Positions 34,426-46,011 of a stretch of DNA of 64,000 nt are shown one piece after another. The stretch is from contig NW_027478167.1 in assembly GCF_051020975.1 (NCBI RefSeq), positions 496,001-560,000 of the forward strand, given 5' to 3'. The stretch's first letter is position 1. Each line of letters begins with the position of its first letter. The notes beneath the pieces were generated by a model, which saw only the letters and a list, made by a program, of their open reading frames with translations, was not told the DNA's origin and made no database searches. Made by a program: the position numbers and the translations under genes. The stretch comes from Osmia lignaria lignaria (taxonomy: Eukaryota > Arthropoda > Insecta > Hymenoptera > Megachilidae).

Positions 34426-35391
34426 TTGCAGATATATCTCAAGGGAAGGGGCCTGACGGACATGTTTCGAGATATTTCTTCTTCTTGTTGTTCTTCATCT
34501 GCACAGCTAAGTTGGAAGTGGCATTTGCGGCTCGCACTAGTGCAGAGTTATCTCAAAGAAAGGGGCCACGGTGTTTCTGTATCTCTATTATGTTGGTGCG
34601 GCTTCGGAACTTTTAAATATCTTGATATATCTCGAGAACTACGCATCTGATCAAAAAATATCATAGATATTAAAAAGTAGGAAACTTAATTCTCTACAAA
34701 AAAGGTCTCTTAACATTTTGCCATAGCTCGCTTCGTTTCCGAGATATTTGCAGATTTATCTCAAGGGAAGGGGCCTGACGGACATACTTCGAGATATTTC
34801 TTCTTCTTGTTGTCCTTCTTCTGCACAGCTAAGCTGGAAGCGGCATTTGCGGCTCGCACTAGTGGAGAGTTATCTCGAAGAAAGGGGCCACGGTGTATCT
34901 GTATCTCTATTATGTTGGTGCGGCTTCGGAACTTTTAAATATCTCGATATATCTCGAAAACTACGCTTCTGATCAAAAAATATCATAGAACATAAATTGT
35001 AGGAAACATAATTCTCTACAACAAAGGTCTCTTAACATTTTGCCATAGCTCGTTTCGTTTCCGAGATATTTGCAGATATATCTCAAGGGAAGGGGCCTGA
35101 CGGACATATTTCGAGATATTTCTTCTTCTTGTTGTTCTTCTTCTGCACAGCTAAACTGGAAGTGGCATTTCCAGCTCGCAATAGTGCAGAGTTATCTCAA
35201 AGAAAGGGGCCACGGTGTTTCTGTATCTCTATTATGTTGGTGCGGCTTCGGAACTTTTAAATATCTCGATATATCTCGAAAACTACGCTTCTGATCAAAA
35301 AATATCATAGAACATAAATTGTAGGAAACATAATTCTCTACAAAAAAGGTCTCCTAACATTTTGCCATAGCTCGCTTCGTTTCCGAGATAT
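34104..35391. repeat. Four-monomer module Q, copy 1
   Basis: Four consecutive monomers with fixed marks: (1) GATCAGAAAATATC tail; (2) CATGTTTCG with TTCATCTGC and a TAGATATTAAAAAG tail; (3) GTCCTTCTTC, GGAAGCGGC, GTGGAGAGTTATCTCGAAG, GGTGTATCTG and an ACAACAAAGG tail; (4) GCTCGTTTCG start, CTAAACTGG and TTTCCAGC. Length is 1,288 bp. This order recurs eight times in the window. Confidence 0.9.
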
Positions 35392-36035
35392 TTGCAGATT
35401 TATCTCAAGGGAAGGGGCCTGACGGACATACTTCGAGATATTTCTTCTTCTTGTTGTTCTTCTCCTGCACAGCTAAGCTGGAAGTGGCATTTGCGGCTCG
35501 CACTAGTGCAGAGTTATCTCAAAGAAAGGGGCCACGGTGTTTCTGTATCTTTATTATGTTGGTGCGGCTTCGGAACTTTTAAACATCTCGATATATCTCG
35601 AAAACTACGCTTCTGATCAAAAAATATCATAGAACATAAATTGTAGAAAACATAATTCTCTACAAAAAAGGTCTCTTAAGATTTTGCCATAGCTCGCTTC
35701 GTTTCCGAGATATTTGCAGATATATCTCAAGGGAAGGGGCCTGACGGACATATTTCGAGATATTTCTTCTTCTTGTTGTTCTTCTTCTGCAAAGCTAAGC
35801 TGGAAGTGGCATTTGCAGCTCGCAATAGTGCAGAGTTATCTCAAAGAAAGGGGCCACGGTGTTTCTGTATCTCTATTATGTTGGTGCGGCTTCGGAACTT
35901 TTAAATATCTTGATATATCTCGAGAACTACGCATCTGATCAAAAAATATCATAGAACATAAAAAGTAGAAAACTTAATTCTCTACAAAAAAGGTCTCTTA
36001 ACATTTTGCCATAGCTCGCTTCGTTTCCGAGATAT
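35392..36035. repeat. Two-monomer module CTTCTCC + TGCAAAGC, copy 2
   Basis: Same three plus one private variants as 25733-26376, 9,659 bp away. Here it is followed directly by the GCTGGCACTAG monomer, whereas in the first location two more monomers lie between. Confidence 0.85.
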
Positions 36036-37001
36036 TTGCAGATGTATCTCAAGGGAAGGGGCCTGACGGACATACTTCGAGATATTTCTTCTTCTTGTTG
36101 TTCTTCTTCTGCACAGCTAAGCTGGAAGTGGCATTTGCGGCTGGCACTAGTGCAGACTTATCTCAAAGAAAGGGGCCACGGTGTTTCTGTATCTCTATTA
36201 TGTTGGTGCGGCTTCGGAACTTTTAAATATCTCGATATATCTCGAAAACTACGCTTCTGATCAAAAAATATCATAGAACATAAAAAGTAGGAAACCTGAT
36301 TCTCTACAAAAAAGGTCTCCTAACATTTTGCCATAGCTCGCTTCGTTTCCGAGATATTTGCAGATACATCTCAAGGGAAGGGGCCTGACGGACATATTTC
36401 AAGATATTTCTTCTTCTTGTTGTTCTTCTTCTGCACAGCTAAGCTGGAAGTGGCATTTGCAGCTCGCAATAGTGCAGAGTTATCTCAAAGAAAGGGGCCA
36501 CGGTGTTTCTGTATCTCTATTATGTTGGTGCGGCTTCGGAACTTTTAAATATCTCGATATATCTCGAAAACTACGCTTCTGATCAAAAAATATCATAGAA
36601 CGTAAATTGTAGGAAACATAATTCTCTACAAAAAAGGTCTCTTAAGATTTTGCCATAGCTCGCTTCGTTTCCGAGATATTTGCAGATATATCTCAAGGGA
36701 AGTGGCCTGACGGACATATTTCGAGATATTTCTTCTTCTTGTTGTTCTTCTTCTGCACAGGTAAGCTGGAAGTGGCATTTGCAGCTCGCAATAGTGCAGA
36801 GTTATCTCAAAGAAAGGGGCCACGGTGTTTCTGTATCTCTATTATGGTGGTGTGGCTTCGGAACTTTTAAATATCTTGATATATCTCGAGAACTACGCAT
36901 CTGATCAAAAAATATCATAGAACATAAAAAGTAGGAAACTTAATTCTCTACAAAAAAGGTCTCTTAACATTTTGCCATAGCTCACTTCGTTTCCGAGATA
37001 T
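36036..37001. repeat. Three-monomer module GCTGGCACT / TTTCAAGAT / CACAGGTAAG, copy 2
   Basis: Counterpart of 27020-27985. Small differences are GGCCACGG in place of GGCCGCGG and CTTTTAAATATC in place of CTTTCAAATATC in the first monomer. Confidence 0.85.
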
Positions 37002-37323
37002 TTGCAGATTTATCTCAAGGGAAGGGGCCTGACGGACATACTTCGAGATATTTCTTCTTCTTGTTGTTCTTCTTCTGCACAGCTAAGCTGGAAGTGGCAT
37101 TTGCGGCTCGCACTAGTGCAGAGTTATCTCAAAGAAAGGGGCCACGGTGTTTCTGTATCTCTATTATGTTGGTGCGGCTTCGGAACTTTTAAATATCTCG
37201 ATATATCTCGAAAACTACGCTTCTGATCAAAAAATATCATAGAACATAAAAAGTAGGAAACTTAATTCTCTACAAAAAAGGTCTCTTAACATTTTGCCAT
37301 AGCTCGCTTCGTTTCCGAGATAT

Positions 37324-40300
37324 TTGCAGATACATCTCAAGGGAAGGGGCCTGACGGACATACTTCGAGATATTTGTTCTTCTTGTTGTTCTTCTTCTGC
37401 ACAGTTAAGCTGGAAGTGGCATTTGCGGCTCGCACTAGTGCAGAGTTATCTCAAAGAAAGGGGCCACGGTGTTTCTGTATCTCTATTATGTTGGTGCGGC
37501 TTCGGAACTTTCAAATATCTTGATATATCTCGAGAACTACGCGTCTGATCAAAAAATATGATAGAACATAAAAAGTAGCAAACTTAATTCTCTACAAAAA
37601 AGGTCTCGTAACATTTTGCCATAGCCCGCTTCGTTTCCGAGATATTTGCAGATTTATCTCAAGGGAAGGGGCCTGACGGACATGTTTCGAGATATTTCTT
37701 CTTCTTGTTGTTCTTCTTCTGCACAGCTAAGTTGGAAGTGGCATTTGCGGCTCGCACTAGTGCAGAGTTATCTCAAAGAAAGGGGCCACGGTGTTTCTGT
37801 ATCTCTATTATGTTGATGCGGCTTCGGAACTTTTAAATATCTTGATATATCTCGAGAACTACGCTTCTGATCAAAAAATATCATACAACATAAATTGTAG
37901 AAAACATAATTCTCTACAAAAAAGGTCTCTTAAGATTTTGCCATAGCTCGCTTCGTTTCCGAGATATTTGCAGATATATCTCAAGGGAAGGGGCCTGACG
38001 GACATATTTCGAGATATTTCTTCTTCTTGTTGTTCTTCTTCTGCACAGCTAAGCTGGAAGTGGCATTTGCAGCTCGCAATAGTGCAGAGTTATCTCAAAG
38101 AAAGGGGCCACGGTGTTTCTGTATCTCTATTATGTTGGTGCGGCTTCGGAACTTTTAAATATCTTGATATATCTCGAGAACTACGCATCTGATCAAAAAA
38201 TATCATAGAAGATAAAAAGTAGGAAACATAATTCTCTACAAAAAAGGTCTCTTAACATTTTGCCATAGCTCGCTTCGTTTCCGAGATATTTGCAGATTTA
38301 TCTCAAGGGAAGGGGCCTGACGGACATACTTCGAGATATTTCTTCTTCTTGTTGTTCTTCTTCTGCACAGCTAAGCTGGAAGTGGCATTTGCGGCTCGCA
38401 CTAGTGCAGAGTTATCTCAAAGAAAGGGGCCACGGTGTTTCTGTATCTCTATTATGTTGGTGCGGCTTCGGAACTTTCAAATATCTTGATATATCTCGAG
38501 AACTACGCGTCTGATCAAAAAATATGATAGAACATAAAAAGGAGCAAACTTAATTCTCTACAAAAAAGGTCTCTTAACATTTTGCCATAGCCCGCTTCGT
38601 TTCCGAGATATTTGCAGATTTATCTCAAGGGAAGGGGCCTGACGGACATGTTTCGAGATATTTCTTCTTCTTGTTGTTCTTCTTCTGCACAGCTAAGTTG
38701 GAAGTGGCATTTGCGGCTCGCACTAGTGCAGAGTTATCTCAAAGAAAGGGGCCACGGTGTTTCTGTATCTCTATTATGTTGGTGCGGCTTCGGAACTTTT
38801 AAATATCTTGATATATCTCGAGAACTACGCATCTGATCAAAAAATATCATAGAACATAAAAAGTAGGAAACTTAATTCTCTACAAAAAAGGTCTCTTAAC
38901 ATTTTGCCATAGCTCGCTTCGTTTCCGAGATATTTGCAGATTTATCTCAAGGGAAGGGGCCTGACAGACATACTTCGAGATATTTCTTCTTCTTGTTGCT
39001 CTTCTTCTGCACAGCTAAGCTGGAAGTGGCATTTGCGGCTCGCACTAGTGCAGAGTTATCTCAACGAATGGGGCCACGGTGTTTCTGTATCTCTATTATG
39101 TTGGTGCGGCTTCGGAACTTTTAAATATCTCGATATATCTCGAAAACTACGCTTCTGATCAAAAAATATCATAGAACATAAATTATAGAAAACATAATTC
39201 TCTACAAAAAAGGTCTCTTAACATTTTGCCATAGCTCGCTTCGTTTCCGAGATATTTGCAGATATATCTCAAGGGAAGGGGCCTGACGGACATATTTCGA
39301 GATATTTCTTCTTCTTGTTGTTCTTCTTCTGCACAGCTAAGCTGGAAGTGGCATTTGCAGCTCGCAATAGTGCAGAGTTATCTCAAAGAAAGGGGCCACG
39401 GTGTTTCTGTATCTCTATTATGTTGGTGCGGCTTCGGAACTTTTAAATATCTTGATATATCTCGAGAACTACGCATCTGATCAAAAAATATCATAGAACA
39501 TAAAAAGTAGGAAACTTAATTCTCTACAAAAAAGGTCTCTTAACATTTTGCCATAGCTCGCTTCGTTTCCGAGATATTTGCAGATTTATCTCAAGGGAAG
39601 GGGCCTGACGGACATATTTCGAGATATTTCTTCTTCTTGTTGTTCTTCTTCTGCACAGCTAAGCTAGAAGAGGCATTTGCAGCTCGCAATAGTGCAGAGT
39701 TATCTCAAAGAAAGGGGCCACGGTGTTTCTGCATCTCTATTATGTTGGTGCGGCTTCGGAACTTTTAAATATCTCGATATATCTCGAAAACTACGCTTCT
39801 GATCAAAAAATACCATAGAACATAAATTGTAGGAAACATAATTCTCTACAAAAAAGGTCTCCTAACATTTTGCCATAGCTCGCTTCGTTTCCGAGATATT
39901 TGCAGATTTATCTCAAGGGAAGGGGCCTGACGGACATATTTCGAGATATTTCTTCTTCTTGTTGTTCTTCTTCTGCACAGCTAAGCTGGAAGTGGCATTT
40001 GCGGCTCGCACTAGTGCAGAGTTATCTCAAAGAAAGGGGCCACGGTGTTTCCGTATCTCTATTATGTTGGTGCGGCTTCGGAACTTTTAAATATCTCGAT
40101 ATATCTCGAAAACTACGCTTCTGATCAAAAAATATCATAGAACATAAATTGTAGAAAACATAATTCTCTACAAAAAAGGTCTCTTAAGATTTTGCCATAG
40201 CTCGCTTCGTTTCCGAGATATTTGCAGATATATCTCAAGGGAATGGGCCTGACGGACATGTTTCGAGATATTTCTTCTTCTTGTTGTTCTTCTTCTGCAC

Positions 40301-40543
40301 AGCTAAGTTGGAAGTGGCATTTGCGGCTCGCACTAGTGCAGAGTTATCTCAAAGAAAGGGGCCACGGTGTTTCTGTATCTCTATTATGTTGGTGCGGCTT
40401 CGGAACTTTTAAATATCTTGATATATCTCGAGAACTACGCATCTGATCAAAAAATATCATAGAACATAAAAAGTAGGAAACTTAATTTTCTACAAAAAAG
40501 GTCTCTTAACATTTTGCCATAGCTCGCTTCGTTTCCGAGATAT
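37324..40543. repeat. Ten-monomer segment, right member of a 29-monomer period
   Basis: Counterpart of 27986-31205. Substitutions are few: GCAGATATATC at 39256 where the left member has GCAGACATATC, and ATACTTCG at 38290 where the left has ATACGTCG. The flanking modules (36036 and 27020) keep almost the same distance, so the 29-monomer relationship extends leftward with one monomer gained (37002-37323). Confidence 0.85.
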
Positions 40544-41831
40544 TTGCAGATTTATCTCAAGGGAAGGGGCCTGACGGACATATTTCGAGATATTTCTTCT
40601 TCTTGTTGTTCTTCTTCTGCACAGCTAAGCTGGAAGTGGCATTTGCGGCTCGCACTAGTGCAGAGTTATCTCAAAGAAAGGGGCCACGGTGTTTCTGTAT
40701 CTCTATTATGTTGGTGCGGCTTCGGAACTTTTAAATATCTCGATATATCTCGAAAACTACGCTTCTGATCAGAAAATATCATAGAACATAAATTGTAGAA
40801 AACATAATTCTGTACAAAAAAGGTCTCTTAAGATTTTGCCATAGCTCGCTTCGTTTCCGAGATATTTGCAGATATATCTCAAGGGAAGGGGCCTGACGGA
40901 CATGTTTCGAGATATTTCTTCTTCTTGTTGTTCTTCATCTGCACAGCTAAGTTGGAAGTGGCATTTGCGGCTCGCACTAGTGCAGAGTTATCTCAAAGAA
41001 AGGGGCCACGGTGTTTCTGTATCTCTATTATGTTGGTGCGGCTTCGGAACTTTTAAATATCTTGATATATCTCGAGAACTACGCATCTGATCAAAAAATA
41101 TCATAGATATTAAAAAGTAGGAAACTTAATTCTCTACAAAAAAGGTCTCTTAACATTTTGCCATAGCTCGCTTCGTTTCCGAGATATTTGCAGATTTATC
41201 TCAAGGGAAGGGGCCTGACGGACATACTTCGAGATATTTCTTCTTCTTGTTGTCCTTCTTCTGCACAGCTAAGCTGGAAGCGGCATTTGCGGCTCGCACT
41301 AGTGGAGAGTTATCTCGAAGAAAGGGGCCACGGTGTATCTGTATCTCTATTATGTTGGTGCGGCTTCGGAACTTTTAAATATCTCGATATATCTCGAAAA
41401 CTACGCTTCTGATCAAAAAATATCATAGAACATAAATTGTAGGAAACATAATTGTCTACAACAAAGGTCTCTTAACATTTTGCCATAGCTCGTTTCGTTT
41501 CCGAGATATTTGCAGATATATCTCAAGGGAAGGGGCCTGACGGACATATTTCGAGATATTTCTTCTTCTTGTTGTTCTTCTTCTGCACAGCTAAACTGGA
41601 AGTGGCATTTCCAGCTCGCAATAGTGCAGAGTTATCTGAAAGAAAGGGGCCACGGTGTTTCTGTATCTCTATTATGTTGGTGCGGCTTCGGAACTTTTAA
41701 ATATCTCGATATATCTCGAAAACTACGCTTCTGATCAAAAAATATCATAGAACATAAATTGTAGGAAACATAATTCTCTACAAAAAAGGTCTCCTAACAT
41801 TTTGCCATAGCTCGCTTCGTTTCCGAGATAT
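40544..41831. repeat. Four-monomer module Q, copy 2
   Basis: Starts 6,440 bp (20 monomers) after copy 1. It adds ATTGTCTAC at 41451 and TATCTGAAAG at 41638, both shared only with copy 3, and a private TCTGTAC at about 40810. Confidence 0.9.
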
Positions 41832-42150
41832 TTGCAGATTCATCTCAAGGGAAGGGGCCTGACGGACATATTTCGAGATATTTCTTCTTGTTGTTCTTCT
41901 TCTACACAGCTAAGCTGGAAGTGGCATTTGCGGCTCGCACTAGTGCAGAGTTATCTCAAAGAAAGGGGCCACGGTGTTTCTGTATCTCTATTATGTTGGT
42001 GCGGCTTCGGAACTTTTAAATATCTCGATATATCTCGAAAACTACGCTTCTGATCAAAAAATATCATACAACATAAATTGTAGAAAACATAATTCTCTAC
42101 AAAAAAGGTCTCTTAAGATTTTGCCATAGCTCGCTTCGTTTCCGAGATAT
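41832..42150. repeat. 319-bp monomer (-3)
   Basis: One trinucleotide is missing from the TTC/TTG tract (41881-41892), and the copy has CTACACAGC. Shared with 45049. Confidence 0.92.
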
Positions 42151-43760
42151 TTGCAGATATATCTCAAGGGAAGGAGCTTGACGGACATATTTCGAGATAT
42201 TTCTTTTTCTTGTTGTTCTTCTTCTGCACAGCTAAGCTGGAAGTGGCATTTGCAGCTCGCAATAGTGCAGAGTTATCTCAAAGAAAGGGGCCACGGTGTT
42301 TCTGTATCTCTATTATGTTGGTGCGGCTTCGGAACTTTTAAATATCTTGATATATCTCGAGAACTACGCATCTGATCAAAAAATATCATAGAACATAAAA
42401 AGTAGGAAACTTAATTCTCTACAAAAAAGGTCTCTTAACATTTTGCCATAGCTCGCTTGGTTTCCGAGATATTTGCAGATTTATCTCAAGGGAAGAGGCC
42501 TGACGGACATATTTCGAGATATTTCTTCTTCTTGTTGTTCTTCTTCTGCACAGCTAAGCTAGAAGAGGCATTTGCAGCTCGCAATAGTGCAGAGTTATCT
42601 CAAAGAAAGGGGCCACGGTGTTTCTGTATCTCTATTATGTTGGTGGGGCTTCGGAACTTTTAAATATCTTGATATATCTCGAGAACTACGCATCTGATCA
42701 AAAAATATCATAGCACATAAAAAGTAGGAAACTTAATTCTCTACAAAAAAGGTCTCTTAACATTTTGCCATAGCTCGCTTCGTTTCCGAGATATTTGCAG
42801 ATTTATCTCAAGGGAAGGGGCCTGACGGACATATTTCGAGATATTTCTTCTTCTTGTTGTTCTTCTTCTGCACAGCTAAGCTAGAAGAGGCATTTGCAGC
42901 TCGCAATAGTGCAGAGTTATCTCAAAGAAAGGGGCCACGGTGTTTCTGCATCTCTATTATGTTGGTGCGGCTTCGGAACTTTTAAATATCTCGATATATC
43001 TCGAAAACTACGCTTCTGATCAAAAAATACCATAGAACATAAATTGTAGGAAACATAATTCTCTACAAAAAAGGTCTCCTAACATTTTGCCATAGCTCGC
43101 TTCGTTTCCGAGATATTTGCAGATTTATCTCAAGGGAAGGGGCCTGACGGACATATTTCGAGATATTTCTTCTTCTTGTTGTTCTTCTTCTGCACAGCTA
43201 AGCTGGAAGTGGCATTTGCGGCTCGCACTAGTGCAGAGTTATCTCAAAGAAAGGGGCCACGGTGTTTCCGTATCTCTATTATGTTGGTGCGGCTTCGGAA
43301 CTTTTAAATATCTCGATATATCTCGAAAACTACGCTTCTGATCAAAAAATATCATAGAACATAAATTGTAGAAAACATAATTCTCTACAAAAAAGGTCTC
43401 TTAAGATTTTGCCATAGCTCGCTTCGTTTCCGAGATATTTGCAGATATATCTCAAGGGAAGGGGCCTGACGGACATGTTTCGAGATATTTCTTCTTCTTG
43501 TTGTTCTTCTTCTGCACAGCTAAGTTGGAAGTGGCATTTGCGGCTCGCACTAGTGCAGAGTTATCTCAAAGAAAGGGGCCACGGTGTTTCTGTATCTCTA
43601 TTATGTTGGTGCGGCTTCGGAACTTTTAAATATCTTGATATATCTCGAGAACTACGCATCTGATCAAAAAATATCATAGAACATAAAAAGTAGGAAACTT
43701 AATTTTCTACAAAAAAGGTCTCTTAACATTTTGCCATAGCTCGCTTCGTTTCCGAGATAT

Positions 43761-45048
43761 TTGCAGATTTATCTCAAGGGAAGGGGCCTGACGGACATAT
43801 TTCGAGATATTTCTTCTTCTTGTTGTTCTTCTTCTGCACAGCTAAGCTGGAAGTGGCATTTGCGGCTCGCACTAGTGCAGAGTTATCTCAAAGAAAGGGG
43901 CCACGGTGTTTCTGTATCTCTATTATGTTGGTGCGGCTTCGGAACTTTTAAATATCTCGATATATCTCGAAAACTACGCTTCTGATCAGAAAATATCATA
44001 GAACATAAATTGTAGAAAACATAATTCTCTACAAAAAAGGTCTCTTAAGATTTTGCCATAGCTCGCTTCGTTTCCGAGATATTTGCAGATATATCTCAAG
44101 GGAAGGGGCCTGACGGACATGTTTCGAGATATTTCTTCTTCTTGTTGTTCTTCATCTGCACAGCTAAGTTGGAAGTGGCATTTGCGGCTCGCACTAGTGC
44201 AGAGTTATCTCAAAGAAAGGGGCCACGGTGTTTCTGTATCTCTATTATGTTGGTGCGGCTTCGGAACTTTTAAATATCTTGATATATCTCGAGAACTACG
44301 CATCTGATCAAAAAATATCATAGATATTAAAAAGTAGGAAACTTAATTCTCTACAAAAAAGGTCTCTTAACATTTTGCCATAGCTCGCTTCGTTTCCGAG
44401 ATATTTGCAGATTTATCTCAAGGGAAGGGGCCTGACGGACATACTTCGAGATATTTCTTCTTCTTGTTGTCCTTCTTCTGCACAGCTAAGCTGGAAGCGG
44501 CATTTGCGGCTCGCACTAGTGGAGAGTTATCTCGAAGAAAGGGGCCACGGTGTATCTGTATCTCTATTATGTTGGTGCGGCTTCGGAACTTTTAAATATC
44601 TCGATATATCTCGAAAACTACGCTTCTGATCAAAAAATATCATAGAACATAAATTGTAGGAAACATAATTGTCTACAACAAAGGTCTCTTAACATTTTGC
44701 CATAGCTCGTTTCGTTTCCGAGATATTTGCAGATATATCTCAAGGGAAGGGGCCTGACGGACATATTTCGAGATATTTCTTCTTCTTGTTGTTCTTCTTC
44801 TGCACAGCTAAACTGGAAGTGGCATTTCCAGCTCGCAATAGTGCAGAGTTATCTGAAAGAAAGGGGCCACGGTGTTTCTGTATCTCTATTATGTTGGTGC
44901 GGCTTCGGAACTTTTAAATATCTCGATATATCTCGAAAACTACGCTTCTGATCAAAAAATATCATAGAACATAAATTGTAGGAAACATAATTCTCTACAA
45001 AAAAGGTCTCCTAACATTTTGCCATAGCTCGCTTCGTTTCCGAGATAT
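43761..45048. repeat. Four-monomer module Q, copy 3
   Basis: Offset 3,217 bp from copy 2 (ten monomers, one of them 319 bp). It shares ATTGTCTAC (44668) and TATCTGAAAG (44855) with copy 2, so these two are closest relatives. Confidence 0.9.
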
Positions 45049-45367
45049 TTGCAGATTTATCTCAAGGGAAGGGGCCTGACGGACATATTTCGAGATATTT
45101 CTTCTTGTTGTTCTTCTTCTACACAGCTAAGCTGGAAGTGGCATTTGCGGCTCGCACTAGTGCAGAGTTATCTCAAAGAAAGGGGCCACGGTGTTTCTGT
45201 ATCTCTATTATGTTGGTGCGGCTTCGGAACTTTTAAATATCTCGATATATCTCGAAAACTACGCTTCTGATCAAAAAATATCATACAACATAAATTGTAG
45301 AAAACATAATTCTCTACAAAAAAGGTCTCTTAAGATTTTGCCATAGCTCGCTTCGTTTCCGAGATAT
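45049..45367. repeat. 319-bp monomer (-3), partner of 41832
   Basis: Same trinucleotide loss at 45098-45110 and the same CTACACAGC. GATTTATC at its start differs from GATTCATC in the partner. Confidence 0.92.
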
Positions 45368-46011
45368 TTGCAGATATATCTCAAGGGAAGGAGCTTGACG
45401 GACATATTTCGAGATATTTCTTTTTCTTGTTGTTCTTCTTCTGCACAGCTAAGCTGGAAGTGGCATTTGCAGCTCGCAATAGTGCAGAGTTATCTCAAAG
45501 AAAGGGGCCACGGTGTTTCTGTATCTCTATTATGTTGGTGCGGCTTCGGAACTTTTAAATATCTTGATATATCTCGAGAACTACGCATCTGATCAAAAAA
45601 TATCATAGAACATAAAAAGTAGGAAACTTAATTCTCTACAAAAAAGGTCTCTTAACATTTTGCCATAGCTCGCTTGGTTTCCGAGATATTTGCAGATTTA
45701 TCTCAAGGGAAGAGGCCTGACGGACATATTTCGAGATATTTCTTCTTCTTGTTGTTCTTCTTCTGCACAGCTAAGCTAGAAGAGGCATTTGCAGCTCGCA
45801 ATAGTGCAGAGTTATCTCAAAGAAAGGGGCCACGGTGTTTCTGTATCTCTATTATGTTGGTGGGGCTTCGGAACTTTTAAATATCTTGATATATCTCGAG
45901 AACTACGCATCTGATCAAAAAATATCATAGCACATAAAAAGTAGGAAACTTAATTCTCTACAAAAAAGGTCTCTTAACATTTTGCCATAGCTCGCTTCGT
46001 TTCCGAGATAT

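Larger units (their letters stand above)
39578..42794. repeat. 10-monomer unit beta-1 (3,217 bp)
   Basis: Order: GCTAGAAG monomer, TTTCCGTATC monomer, CATGTTTCG monomer (with GGGAATGGG), module Q, a 319-bp monomer, GGAGCTTGACGG monomer, GGGAAGAGG / GTGGGGCTTC monomer. The next unit repeats this order exactly. One monomer lacks three bases, so the unit is 3,217 bp and not 3,220. Confidence 0.88.
42795..46011. repeat. 10-monomer unit beta-2 (3,217 bp)
   Basis: Repeats beta-1 with the same length, including the 3-bp deletion monomer and the two private mutations in module Q. A few differences are GGGAAGGGG in place of GGGAATGGG in the third monomer and GATTTATC in place of GATTCATC in the 319-bp monomer. 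Confidence 0.88.

Noticed and set aside
39578..46011. Assembly duplication artefact behind the near-identical units
   Set aside because: I cannot exclude it from sequence alone, but scattered private differences between the two units argue against a simple duplicated contig piece.
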